From an uncultured Amylibacter sp. (GTDB lineage: Bacteria > Pseudomonadota > Alphaproteobacteria > Rhodobacterales > Rhodobacteraceae), in assembly GCA_905181935.1 (NCBI GenBank), contig CAJIZV010000003.1:384001-448000 (forward strand): 64,000 bases of DNA. Reading direction: 5' to 3'. Shown one piece after another: positions 1-7,632 of this stretch. The stretch's first letter is position 1. Every line of letters begins with the position of its first letter. The notes beneath the pieces are model-generated. The model was not told the DNA's origin, did not search any database, and was given only the letters and a program-made list of their open reading frames with translations. The translations under genes were made by a program, and so were the position numbers.

Positions 1-42
1 GGCCATATCAACAGCCCAACTTTTATATCCTATAGTAGACAT
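1..42 (-). CDS. Start of a gene downstream of amt (partial, runs off the window)
   Basis: Reading the minus strand, an ATG at 42-40 opens a frame that stays open to the window edge and encodes MSTIGYKSWAVDMA. A good ribosome-binding site (GGGAGC, 55-50) lies in the 13-nt gap after the amt stop codon, so this looks like the second gene of an amt operon. Only 14 residues are visible and I do not recognise the product. Small proteins encoded next to amt are common, often GlnK-type PII proteins, but these residues do not look like the start of GlnK. Confidence 0.5.
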   Translation of the reverse strand, partial: MSTIGYKSWAVDMA

Positions 43-55
43 TTATAGTGCTCCC

Positions 56-1414
56 TTATTCTGATTTGATATGTTTAGCGCTGGCAGCAGTGATTTCTGC
101 AACCGCATCGTCGTAAGCTTGTTGTCCACCTAGATCTAAACCTTGAAGTTCAACTTCTGCTGGAATGCGCAACGTACCGCGTGCTGCTTGTATGCGTGCT
201 ACGACATAGGCTGGAATAAATCCAAGAACTAAGAACATGATAATCGCACCAGCCAATTGGCCCCAAGGTGTGATTACTGCATAGCCTTCGAATGGAGAAC
301 TTGGTGCGCCCCAAAGAACGAAGCCAGCAATTACTACACCTAAGAAACCTGCATAACCATGTACGGCAACTGCGCCAACTGCATCATCAATTTTGAATTT
401 ACGCTCAACATAATTATGAAGTTTGTATGCAATTACTGGAACAATAGCACCAATAATTAATGCCTGCATTGGATGGTAAAGGTCATTACCTGCAGATGCG
501 CCAATAATACCAGCAAGGCCACCAGAGAATGTCCAGAAAGCGTCGCCTTTAGATACAATGTACGTAGCCATTAATCCACCTGATAGAGATAGAAGGAAGT
601 TGACTGTAATCGCGCCTAAAGTAGTTGGTGCCAAGTAAATGTTTGTAGCAGTCCATGTAGTACCAACGATTTCACCGCCAATAACTTCAGGTGATATCAA
701 CGGAACATTACAAGCGGCGTAAAAGCCCCAGAAACCTGTATAGATCATAAATATACCTAATGTAACCATCCACGGGTTGTGAGGAGGAATATCACGTGGC
801 TTACCATTTGAAGAAAATTTACCAATTCGTGGACCAAGAACCCATAAAACACCTAAGGCATAACCACCGGCAATTGCATGAATAACGCCAGATGCATATG
901 CATCGTGATAGCCTAAGTATTTGACCATCCAGCCACCATAATGCCAGCCCCAAGATGCATCAATGATCCACCAAACAGAACCAATCAAAACTGCGTGCAC
1001 CCACAAAGCTGATGAACGAATCCGTTCAATCACAGAGCCTGATACAATAGATGCGGCTGTCCAAGAGAACAACAAGAATGCCGCCCAGAACACGCCTGTG
1101 ATTCGATCACTTGCGTTTGTGCCCATGTTTTCAGACCAAGGTGCATTTGCACTGCCCGCTGCCATATCTAAGCCACCAAAAAGTGGAAAATTTGGGAAAG
1201 CCCAATAAATCCACCATCCAAAGAAAAAGAATGTAACGGTCACAAGTGGTATGATCATTACGTTCTTCATTAGCGTGTGCATATGGTTTTTCCTGCGACT
1301 CGCTCCAACTTCATACATACAAAACCCAACGTGGATTAAGAACATAAACACTACAGTTACCCAGTAATAAAACTCAGTAAATATGGTGGTTAATGCATTA
1401 AGATTGCCATCCAT
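56..1414 (-). CDS. amt: Amt-family ammonium (methylammonium) channel
   Basis: Inner-membrane ammonium transporter of 452 residues with about 11 hydrophobic segments. The twin pore histidines are recognisable at H179 (in GVIHAIAG) and H352 (in AVHGYAG), and the family motif around DASWGWHYGG precedes the first. I start it at 1414 (MDGNLNAL) because GGGGAG lies 6 bases upstream; a longer frame to 1510 would add 32 unlikely polar residues and has no ribosome-binding site. It is divergent from dmmDABC, so it may recapture ammonium or methylammonium released by amine breakdown (inference). General ammonium scavenging under PII control is the alternative. Confidence 0.9.
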   Translation of the reverse strand: MDGNLNALTTIFTEFYYWVTVVFMFLIHVGFCMYEVGASRRKNHMHTLMKNVMIIPLVTVTFFFFGWWIYWAFPNFPLFGGLDMAAGSANAPWSENMGTNASDRITGVFWAAFLLFSWTAASIVSGSVIERIRSSALWVHAVLIGSVWWIIDASWGWHYGGWMVKYLGYHDAYASGVIHAIAGGYALGVLWVLGPRIGKFSSNGKPRDIPPHNPWMVTLGIFMIYTGFWGFYAACNVPLISPEVIGGEIVGTTWTATNIYLAPTTLGAITVNFLLSLSGGLMATYIVSKGDAFWTFSGGLAGIIGASAGNDLYHPMQALIIGAIVPVIAYKLHNYVERKFKIDDAVGAVAVHGYAGFLGVVIAGFVLWGAPSSPFEGYAVITPWGQLAGAIIMFLVLGFIPAYVVARIQAARGTLRIPAEVELQGLDLGGQQAYDDAVAEITAASAKHIKSE

Positions 1415-1498
1415 TTTTTTCTCCCCTTTAAACGAGGCTATCTTGCCTCTTAGTAAAAATTTATTATTAGTAGTAGCGATAAGCCTAGTTTTTGTGTA

Positions 1499-1512
1499 AT
1501 TTGTCAACAAAT
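1499..1512. promoter_or_regulatory. Small palindrome in the amt/dmmD intergenic region
   Basis: ATTTGTCAACAAAT has 6-base arms separated by CA and lies 85 bp upstream of the amt start in the 266-bp divergent region. It could be an operator for amt. It is short enough to arise by chance in AT-rich DNA. Confidence 0.25.
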
Positions 1513-1680
1513 GTTATTAAAAGACTCATATAATGTTAAATTGATAAAAAATTTATTGCCTCTAAGGAATATTTATTTAATAACAGTCTTGCTTTTGCAT
1601 TTACTTAAGGCTGTATGATAAAGTTAACTAAAATTTAATAATGAAAAGTAAATAAATTTAAAATAATTAAGGATAAAAAT

Positions 1681-2826
1681 ATGGCAATTATTTGGAGACA
1701 GTCTGTTTTAGCTAACCGCCACGCAGCAATTGGTGGTGAATTGGAGGACTGGAATGGTATGGGGACTGCATGGTTCTACGACAATACAGCTGAACGTGCC
1801 CAAGCTGATTATGAAGCAATTCGAACTAAAGCGGGCCTGATGGACGTTTCCGGTTTGAAAAAAGTACACTTAGTTGGTCCTGATGCTGCTTATGTTATTG
1901 ATCGTGTAACGACACGTAATGTTGACAAGATTGGTGTAGGTCGTTCAACTTATGCGGCTATACTTAACAGCGATGGAAAATTTATTGATGACTGCGTTAT
2001 TTATCATTTGAATGTAAACCAGTGGATGGTAGTGCATGGTACTGGTACTGGTATGGAGCAGTTAACATCAGTTGCAGCTGGTAAAAATTGTGCAGTACTA
2101 TTTGACGACGATCTACATGACATGTCCCTGCAAGGGCCTGTTGCAGTTGATTTCTTAGCTAAGCACATTGATGGAATTCGTGATCTTGCATACTTTGGCG
2201 TTATGCATACCAAATTATTTGGTAAAAATGTCATGATTTCACGAACAGGTTATACTGGTGAACGCGGATATGAAATCTACGTAGCATCAAAAGATGCAGT
2301 TCATGTTTGGGATAATATATTATCTAATGGTGAGGCTATGGGTATTCGCCCAGTTCAGTTTTCTACATTAGATTTACTCAGAACTGAGAGTTACCTTCTA
2401 TTCTATCCAGGTGATAATTCTGAAACTTATCCTTTTGATGATGAAGTATGTGGAGACACGCTTTGGGAACTAGGGCTAGAGTTTGTGGTTTCACCAGGAA
2501 AAATTGGATTTATTGGAGCTGAAAATCATTATGCTGCGGAAGGTAAAGAGCGCTTCAAAATCTATGGTGTATTATTAGATGGAACAACACCTGCTGATGA
2601 AGGTGCTGAGCTACTTCAAGATGGCGTTAAAGTTGGTGATGTAACTTTTGGTATGTATTCTAGCGTAAATTCTCACAACGTTGGCATCGCACGTATGCCT
2701 GTTGATGCGGCCAAATCAGGAACTAAACTTACTGTGCGCAATGGTAATGGGCTAGAAATAGCATGTACCGCTGAAGAAATGCCCTTCTACGATACTGATA
2801 AATCTATTCGCGCAGCAAAGGGATAA
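1681..2826 (+). CDS. dmmD: DmmD, GcvT-like aminomethyltransferase required for methylamine growth
   Basis: A 381-residue tetrahydrofolate-dependent aminomethyltransferase of the GcvT/DmdA fold, with the family motif GYTGERGYEIY near residue 190. It is the first gene of a four-gene run whose other members match dimethylamine monooxygenase DmmABC. In Ruegeria pomeroyi dmmD precedes dmmABC and is needed for growth on methylated amines, though not for monooxygenase activity in E. coli. It probably handles formaldehyde or a one-carbon adduct from demethylation via folate (inference). Taken alone it could be called a DMSP demethylase (DmdA), but the neighbours argue against that. AAGGAT lies just upstream of the ATG. 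Confidence 0.85.
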   Translation: MAIIWRQSVLANRHAAIGGELEDWNGMGTAWFYDNTAERAQADYEAIRTKAGLMDVSGLKKVHLVGPDAAYVIDRVTTRNVDKIGVGRSTYAAILNSDGKFIDDCVIYHLNVNQWMVVHGTGTGMEQLTSVAAGKNCAVLFDDDLHDMSLQGPVAVDFLAKHIDGIRDLAYFGVMHTKLFGKNVMISRTGYTGERGYEIYVASKDAVHVWDNILSNGEAMGIRPVQFSTLDLLRTESYLLFYPGDNSETYPFDDEVCGDTLWELGLEFVVSPGKIGFIGAENHYAAEGKERFKIYGVLLDGTTPADEGAELLQDGVKVGDVTFGMYSSVNSHNVGIARMPVDAAKSGTKLTVRNGNGLEIACTAEEMPFYDTDKSIRAAKG

Positions 2827-2832
2827 TATTTT

Positions 2833-2860
2833 TTTTGGTGCGGTTAAATCTGCGCCAAAA
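2833..2860 (+). promoter_or_regulatory. Intercistronic hairpin between dmmD and dmmA
   Basis: TTTTGGTGC and GCGCCAAAA form a 9-bp stem (one G-U pair) with a 10-base loop, starting soon after the dmmD stop. There is no long U-run after it, so it fits an RNA-processing or stabilising stem better than a strong terminator. It could set different levels for DmmD and DmmABC. Confidence 0.45.
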
Positions 2861-2869
2861 TATAATATT

Positions 2870-2901
2870 GGAGTAATTATAATTTAGGGGAGTAATTATA
2901 A
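2870..2901 (+). repeat. Tandem 13-nt repeat carrying the dmmA ribosome-binding site
   Basis: GGAGTAATTATAA occurs at 2870-2882 and again at 2889-2901. The second copy, as GGGGAG, is placed to act as the dmmA Shine-Dalgarno; the first supplies a spare. It looks like a small local duplication. Confidence 0.5.
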
Positions 2902-2904
2902 CCA

Positions 2905-3513
2905 ATGTCTAATTTTTCATTTCCAGAATCGATAAAAAGTCGTCCGACATATGCAAGACTAGAGCCGCGAGCTGGTAAATCATATTTATTTGTAGCAGAT
3001 GCCGAAGGCGCTGAAGCAATTATTGACCTTGCAAGTAATGATAAAAGTTTGATGTCTAAATCTCACGTTATTTACATACCAAAAAATACGGGTAAGAAAT
3101 ATACATTACAGCTAGAAAAGCTTAATATAAACCAGCTTTATATTGGACCATCTTATTCAGCTGCACAGTCCAGATTAAGACATACTTTGGTATCCTCTCA
3201 TATGGGGCTACAATTATATCTATCAGGAACAGAAGGTTTAATAGGTCAAGCACAACGTGACGCGATGGTTGCAGGTATCCCCCATACTGCTATTCAATCT
3301 GAACATCGTGGTTCCATTGGGCGCCGAATGCAGTGTGTTCATTGTAAAGGTATTACGGAAGATGTGGATATTGACCCATATGTTTGTTCACATTGTGGAT
3401 TAAGCCTGTTTGTCCGCGATCACTATTCGCGGCGCTTGGCAGCATTTCAAGGTGTTTGCATTGATGCTGAAGAGCCTGGAAACATACCAACTGCCGTGGA
3501 GCTTTACAAATGA
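2905..3513 (+). CDS. dmmA: Dimethylamine monooxygenase subunit DmmA
   Basis: A 202-residue protein with a C-terminal zinc ribbon: C144 and C147, then C161 and C164. Size, the zinc ribbon and its position directly before a ferredoxin-type reductase and a DUF3445 protein match the DmmA subunit family. DmmABC oxidises dimethylamine to monomethylamine and formaldehyde in the cytoplasm. The stop overlaps the dmmB start by 4 nt (ATGA), so A and B are translationally coupled. Its exact role in the complex is not evident from sequence; a metal or structural role for the ribbon is inference. Confidence 0.82.
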   Translation: MSNFSFPESIKSRPTYARLEPRAGKSYLFVADAEGAEAIIDLASNDKSLMSKSHVIYIPKNTGKKYTLQLEKLNINQLYIGPSYSAAQSRLRHTLVSSHMGLQLYLSGTEGLIGQAQRDAMVAGIPHTAIQSEHRGSIGRRMQCVHCKGITEDVDIDPYVCSHCGLSLFVRDHYSRRLAAFQGVCIDAEEPGNIPTAVELYK

Positions 3514-4472
3514 GTGGTTCAGAAAAAATTAATGTAAAAGTCTCAAAAATTGTTCTCTTAAATGATTTGGTAACACGTTTTGAATTTAAACGTATTGATG
3601 GTGAACTTTTCCCAACCTTTTCAGGGGGTGCGCACACTATTGTTGAAATGAAGGATGGCGGAATTACACGACGCAACCCATATTCTTTAATGTCTGATCC
3701 TATGGATCAACATAGCTATGCTATTTCAGTTCGTCGTGATGATGAAGGTCGAGGTGGATCATTGTTTATGCACAACAATGTAAAAGTCAGTGATGATATG
3801 GTTTTAAGCTATCCTGTTAACCTTTTTTCACTGGACCTTCGTGCAAAAAAACATTTGATGATTGCTGGTGGTATTGGAATTACACCATTTATGGCGCAAA
3901 TTAAGCAACTTGACCGCTCCCATGGAAATTGGGAGCTACATTACTCCGCTCGCAGTCCAAGTTTAAGTGCTTATGCAGATGACCTAGTATCAATGCACCC
4001 AAATGATGTTCATATGTACTATGATTCTGAAAATAAGAGTATAGATCTTGAAAACCTTTTAGATGGGCAACCACTAGGCACACATTTATATATTTGTGGA
4101 CCAAAAGGAATGATTGACTGGGCAGTTGGCCAAGCTGTAAATCTTGGATGGCCAAATGAAGTAATTCACTATGAAGAGTTTTTAGCTCCTAAGCCAGGTA
4201 AACCTTTTCAGGTAATGTTATCAGCATCAAATAAGCTGGTCTCAGTTGGTGAAACCGAAAGTTTGCTTGAGGCCATCGAGCGTGAAGGTGTTGATGCACC
4301 ATACCTTTGTCGTGGTGGTGCATGTGGACAATGTGAGACTGTAGTTATTGAAGCTGAGGGTGAGTTCATTCATATGGATCACTGGTTAGAGGATAAAGAA
4401 AAATTATCCAGAAAAAAAATAATGCCATGTGTTTCCCGCTTTGATGGTAAAACTTTAGTATTAGATAGGTAA
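3510..4472 (+). CDS. dmmB: Dimethylamine monooxygenase reductase subunit DmmB
   Basis: A 320-residue phthalate-dioxygenase-reductase/VanB-type electron transfer protein. In order it has a flavin-binding barrel (RRNPYS near residue 54), an NAD(P)H domain (GGIGITPF near 118) and a C-terminal plant-type [2Fe-2S] ferredoxin with the CRGGACGQC cluster near 266-274 and a last Cys near 307. It would pass electrons from NAD(P)H to the haem-type terminal subunit DmmC encoded 5 nt downstream. It overlaps dmmA by 4 nt. Confidence 0.88.
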   Translation: MSGSEKINVKVSKIVLLNDLVTRFEFKRIDGELFPTFSGGAHTIVEMKDGGITRRNPYSLMSDPMDQHSYAISVRRDDEGRGGSLFMHNNVKVSDDMVLSYPVNLFSLDLRAKKHLMIAGGIGITPFMAQIKQLDRSHGNWELHYSARSPSLSAYADDLVSMHPNDVHMYYDSENKSIDLENLLDGQPLGTHLYICGPKGMIDWAVGQAVNLGWPNEVIHYEEFLAPKPGKPFQVMLSASNKLVSVGETESLLEAIEREGVDAPYLCRGGACGQCETVVIEAEGEFIHMDHWLEDKEKLSRKKIMPCVSRFDGKTLVLDR

Positions 4473-4477
4473 AAATC

Positions 4478-5542
4478 ATGACAATTCAATTTAATGATGA
4501 AACATTTCGTGGTGCTTATACATTCAAAAACTCTGAATGGGCTCTAAAACGATTTCCGTTTCCCTTCCATGAAGATAGTTACATGTATTCAGTTAACATG
4601 GAGCAACATAAAGGAGGGCCAGCAGGTTCAATTTATGAAAAACGCTTTGATGTTGATGAGCATTATTTATCAGAAATGCGGGATCGTGCAGAAGTTTTGA
4701 AAGAAGATCCACTTCGTTGCCAATCCCTGCCAAATATGACTTTGGCTGGTTGGGATTTGCTAGAACTTATTATGGTTTCGAAATCTGAAGACTACCCTGA
4801 TATGTTTGAATTGCAGCGTAAAGGTGATAAATGGCGCTGGATAAACAAACCTATGGGAATTGATGATAGTTTTACCTTTCTTGATGAAGCAACCCTACCA
4901 TTTGGCCCCATGGAGTATATTACGAGACAAACACAGGGAGATTTTGTTGTATTAGATCAGCGCGATGAAAATTTATGGATGGATGCTGGCATGGTAACGA
5001 CACAAGCAGATTGGTCGTTAGATTTTGATATAGGTATGAATTTCTTTGAGTGGCATGCACCTGTACCGAAAGCCCATGAAATGGGTATTTTTGTACGTGC
5101 TTTGAAGTTTTTATTAAATGTTCAACAAGGCGCTCCAGCCCGACGTTTGAATTGGACAATGACTGTTAACCCATTATTAGATACTAGTCCTGAAAATTAT
5201 CACAAATGGGGCACTCAAAAGCGAACAATAACCGCTAATAATATTGGTGAAAAACAACACCTACGCGTTGAATTGCAAACTTTTTTTAGATTACCACGTT
5301 CGAATGCTTTGGTATTTCCTATTCGCTGCTATTTAGCATCATTTGATGATTTGATGACTGTGCCCAAATGGGGTCGCAGATTGCATCGTGTTATAAGAGA
5401 TCTTCCAGAAGAGTTAGCAACATATAAAGGTTTTATTGATAATCGTCCAATGATGTTAGACTATCTTTCAAAATTTGATGATGGCAAACCAACTTCAAAT
5501 GGTATTTGGCCTGATCGAGAAACCGAACCTTTACGCGATTAA
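4478..5542 (+). CDS. dmmC: Dimethylamine monooxygenase terminal subunit DmmC (DUF3445, haem-dependent N-demethylase family)
   Basis: A 354-residue member of the DUF3445 / haem-dependent oxidative N-demethylase family, recognised from overall sequence character (the FPFPFHED start, an aromatic-rich core, the PFGPMEYITRQ region) and from following dmmB. It is taken to be the oxygenase that N-demethylates dimethylamine. It is last in the dmmDABC operon, and its 3' end overlaps the convergent regulator gene by 4 bp, leaving no room for an independent terminator. Confidence 0.83.
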   Translation: MTIQFNDETFRGAYTFKNSEWALKRFPFPFHEDSYMYSVNMEQHKGGPAGSIYEKRFDVDEHYLSEMRDRAEVLKEDPLRCQSLPNMTLAGWDLLELIMVSKSEDYPDMFELQRKGDKWRWINKPMGIDDSFTFLDEATLPFGPMEYITRQTQGDFVVLDQRDENLWMDAGMVTTQADWSLDFDIGMNFFEWHAPVPKAHEMGIFVRALKFLLNVQQGAPARRLNWTMTVNPLLDTSPENYHKWGTQKRTITANNIGEKQHLRVELQTFFRLPRSNALVFPIRCYLASFDDLMTVPKWGRRLHRVIRDLPEELATYKGFIDNRPMMLDYLSKFDDGKPTSNGIWPDRETEPLRD

Positions 5543-6207
5543 GTTATCTGTGGGTAAGATATAATTGATAAATACTTTGCAGGAAGTTTTGTTAATTTTT
5601 CAGGCCCGTGAGGAGCATCGGCATCAAAAAATAATGTATCGCCTGGCTTTAGTGAATATACTTTATCACCATGGCGGTAATCGATTTCGCCTTCAAGCAT
5701 ATAAATAGTTTCGATGCCGTCATGTTGGAAAGTCTCAAATGTATCGGATTTACTAGTTAATGAGATTAAATATGGCTCAACAATTACACCACTTGAGTTA
5801 GCACCAATGTGTCCTAAGAGATTATATTGGTGACCTGCACGAGTGCCGGCGCGCTCTAATTCAACGCCTTCACCTGATTTAGTATGTTCAGCTGTACGAG
5901 AGCTCTCGTAGCCACGAAAAAAAGTGGTTATGGGAATCATGAGAGCATCAGCTAAAGTTTGTAACGTGTTTAGTGATGGAGACGTATTCCCATTCTCAAT
6001 TTTTGATAGCATACCTATGGAGAGACCAGTAGACGTGGCTAGATCTGCAACTGTCATAGATCTTTGGCGGCGATGGGTTTTGACTTCACGCCCGATTGCG
6101 AGTTCCAGCACTTTTTCTCGAGGTTCTCTAATTCGGTGCGGGTTCTGTCCAAGGTTCACGGCTTTAACTTCTTCAATGGCTTCTGAGTGTTGTATTATAT
6201 CTTTCAT
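5539..6207 (-). CDS. XRE-family regulator with C-terminal cupin sensor
   Basis: A 222-residue transcription factor. An N-terminal helix-turn-helix (roughly residues 35-90, including TVADLATSTGLSIGMLSKIENG) is followed by a cupin domain (YMLEGEIDYRHGD then LKPGDTLFFDADAPHG, about 150-200) expected to bind a small ligand. I start it at 6207, with GAAAG upstream, rather than at 6231 where no ribosome-binding site is seen. It lies between dmmC and tmoX, so it is the obvious candidate local regulator of amine/TMAO genes. A perfect 25-bp palindrome 26 bp upstream of its start suggests autoregulation. The ligand is unknown. Confidence 0.85.
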   Translation of the reverse strand: MKDIIQHSEAIEEVKAVNLGQNPHRIREPREKVLELAIGREVKTHRRQRSMTVADLATSTGLSIGMLSKIENGNTSPSLNTLQTLADALMIPITTFFRGYESSRTAEHTKSGEGVELERAGTRAGHQYNLLGHIGANSSGVIVEPYLISLTSKSDTFETFQHDGIETIYMLEGEIDYRHGDKVYSLKPGDTLFFDADAPHGPEKLTKLPAKYLSIISYPQIT

Positions 6208-6232
6208 ATATATTCTTTCTAAGAAATGCACT

Positions 6233-6257
6233 ATTAATAAGCAACGGGCTTATTAAT
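6233..6257. promoter_or_regulatory. Perfect 25-bp palindrome, candidate operator of the XRE-cupin regulator
   Basis: ATTAATAAGC and GCTTATTAAT are exact inverted arms around AACGG, 26-50 bp upstream of the regulator start and within the divergent region shared with tmoX. Dimeric XRE-family repressors bind such sites. Ten-base perfect arms are unlikely by chance even at this base composition. Confidence 0.65.
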
Positions 6258-6392
6258 GCACAATTGATTCAGAATAACATAATAAATCATCCTTTAGAAT
6301 GAAAAAACTTGATTGATAGGAAAAATATGCAATAATAATATATGTTGAGTAAAGCCTATTTGTAAAGAATCGCAGACTTTCTCGACTGTCCG

Positions 6393-6404
6393 TTGCAATT
6401 GCAA
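6393..6404. promoter_or_regulatory. 12-bp palindrome in the tmoX leader
   Basis: TTGCAATTGCAA is a perfect 12-bp palindrome about 80 bp upstream of the tmoX start, in a stretch richer in G+C than its surroundings. It may be an operator or part of a structured 5' leader. It is not clearly related to the 25-bp palindrome. Confidence 0.3.
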
Positions 6405-6482
6405 GGGGCTTCAAGCGCTAAAAGATCAGTGGGCAACACCGGCAAGTGCTAAAAATTAATGAATTATACAGAGGAGAATAAA

Positions 6483-7427
6483 ATGAAAATTTTAAAAAGA
6501 AATATTGCAGCCGCTGCGCTATCAGTCACACTTGCTTCGGCTGGTGGTCAAGTATTTGCTCAGGATTCGAATAAGCCAATAGTAATCCCAACGCACAACT
6601 GGTCTAGTCAAGTTGTTATGGCCTACGTAATCGGTGGCATTTTTGAAACGATGGGTAACAGCGTGGAATATGTGCCTGCAGATACTCAAGCCGTATATGA
6701 GGCAATCCGTAATGGTGATGTGACAATTTCACATGAAGTTTGGCAGTCTACTTTTGGCGCCTCATTCTATAATGCAATGGCAAAGGGTGGCATAATTGAT
6801 GCTGGTACTCATGCGGCAATGACGCTTGAAGAAATGGGTGTTCCTCAATACGTAATTGATGACAATCTATGCCCAGGATTACCTAATTGGGAAGCTCTGA
6901 AAAACTGTCCAGAGGTTTTTGCAACCGCAGATTCTGGTGGTAAAGGTCGTTGGCTTGAAGGTCCACAAAGCTGGCATGGTGACCAAATGCCAGAGCGAAT
7001 TGCTGGATTAGGACTTGATGATAAGTATATGGTTAAATTTGCTGGGTCTGCTGATGCTTTATGGGCAGAGCTTGCGTCTGCAAAAAAAGATGGTCGTGGT
7101 GTTATCACGTTCAACTGGACACCTAATTTTACTGATGCTGAAGGTTTTGTCTTTATTGAATTTCCAGAGTACTTTGATGGATGTAGAGTTGGAGATGGTG
7201 GAGATGGTGCTTGTGGTTCACCAAAAGGTTGGTTGAAGAAAGCCGCTAACTATAAATTCCCAAAGACTCACCCTGCTGCGTACACTGCATTCAGCAAGAT
7301 TTCTTTTACTTCTACAGATATAGGCCAAATGGCTGCTTTAGTAGATGTAGATAAAATGAGTCATCAGGATGCTGCTAAAGCTTGGTTGGCGGCCCATGAA
7401 GATGTGTGGAAGCCTTTCACAGAGTAA
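6483..7427 (+). CDS. tmoX: Periplasmic TMAO/betaine-type ABC substrate-binding protein (TmoX-like)
   Basis: A 314-residue OpuAC-family binding protein with a signal peptide ending near the VFAQD segment. The start at 6483 has GAGGAG 7 bases upstream; an in-frame ATG 24 nt earlier lacks one. The ligand domain is rich in Trp, as expected for aromatic cages that hold quaternary amines (HNWSS, SHEVWQS, SWHGDQ, NWTPN). Next to dmmDABC, and followed by a ProV-type ATPase and fused permease, it best fits the TMAO importer TmoXWV of roseobacters. A glycine-betaine or choline ligand cannot be excluded from sequence alone. Confidence 0.78.
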   Translation: MKILKRNIAAAALSVTLASAGGQVFAQDSNKPIVIPTHNWSSQVVMAYVIGGIFETMGNSVEYVPADTQAVYEAIRNGDVTISHEVWQSTFGASFYNAMAKGGIIDAGTHAAMTLEEMGVPQYVIDDNLCPGLPNWEALKNCPEVFATADSGGKGRWLEGPQSWHGDQMPERIAGLGLDDKYMVKFAGSADALWAELASAKKDGRGVITFNWTPNFTDAEGFVFIEFPEYFDGCRVGDGGDGACGSPKGWLKKAANYKFPKTHPAAYTAFSKISFTSTDIGQMAALVDVDKMSHQDAAKAWLAAHEDVWKPFTE

Positions 7428-7441
7428 ATCTACTATATTAT

Positions 7442-7477
7442 AACATCCAGTATCGCACACATGAGTTACTGGATGTT
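7442..7477 (+). terminator. Strong hairpin after tmoX (attenuator/processing stem)
   Basis: AACATCCAGTA and TACTGGATGTT form a perfect 11-bp stem with a 14-base loop starting 14 nt after the tmoX stop, followed by TCTTTCT. Such stems commonly let a binding-protein mRNA accumulate above that of the membrane genes through partial termination or 3' protection. Confidence 0.65.
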
Positions 7478-7521
7478 TCTTTCTCCAATATAAATTCACC
7501 ATGGGGGAGGTGTTGTAAGAG

Positions 7522-7632
7522 ATGGATGTGCTTTCTTCTTTAACAAATGAGAATTGCGCATTTATGAACTGCAAACTATCACACATCCAAAAAAGTCTTG
7601 AACCGATCCGTTTATTAGGAACCAATCTATGA
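7522..7632 (+). CDS. Possible 36-residue leader ORF overlapping the tmoW start
   Basis: An ATG at 7522 opens a 36-codon frame that ends in the TGA of ATGA at 7629-7632, so its stop overlaps the tmoW start codon. A strong Shine-Dalgarno-like GGGGGAGG (7503-7510) precedes it, whereas tmoW itself has only a modest AGGA. This is the arrangement expected for translational coupling. No protein family is recognised and conservation is unknown, so it may be a coupling device rather than a functional peptide, or chance. Confidence 0.35.
   Translation: MDVLSSLTNENCAFMNCKLSHIQKSLEPIRLLGTNL

Noticed and set aside
1415..1510. A 32-residue N-terminal extension of Amt
   Set aside because: The internal ATG at 1414 has a strong GGGGAG site and gives the normal start of the family; the extension has none.
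1681..2826. DMSP demethylase (dmdA) call for the aminomethyltransferase
   Set aside because: The fold is shared, but the gene is the first of a run matching dmmDABC, and DmmD is the known GcvT-like member of that operon.
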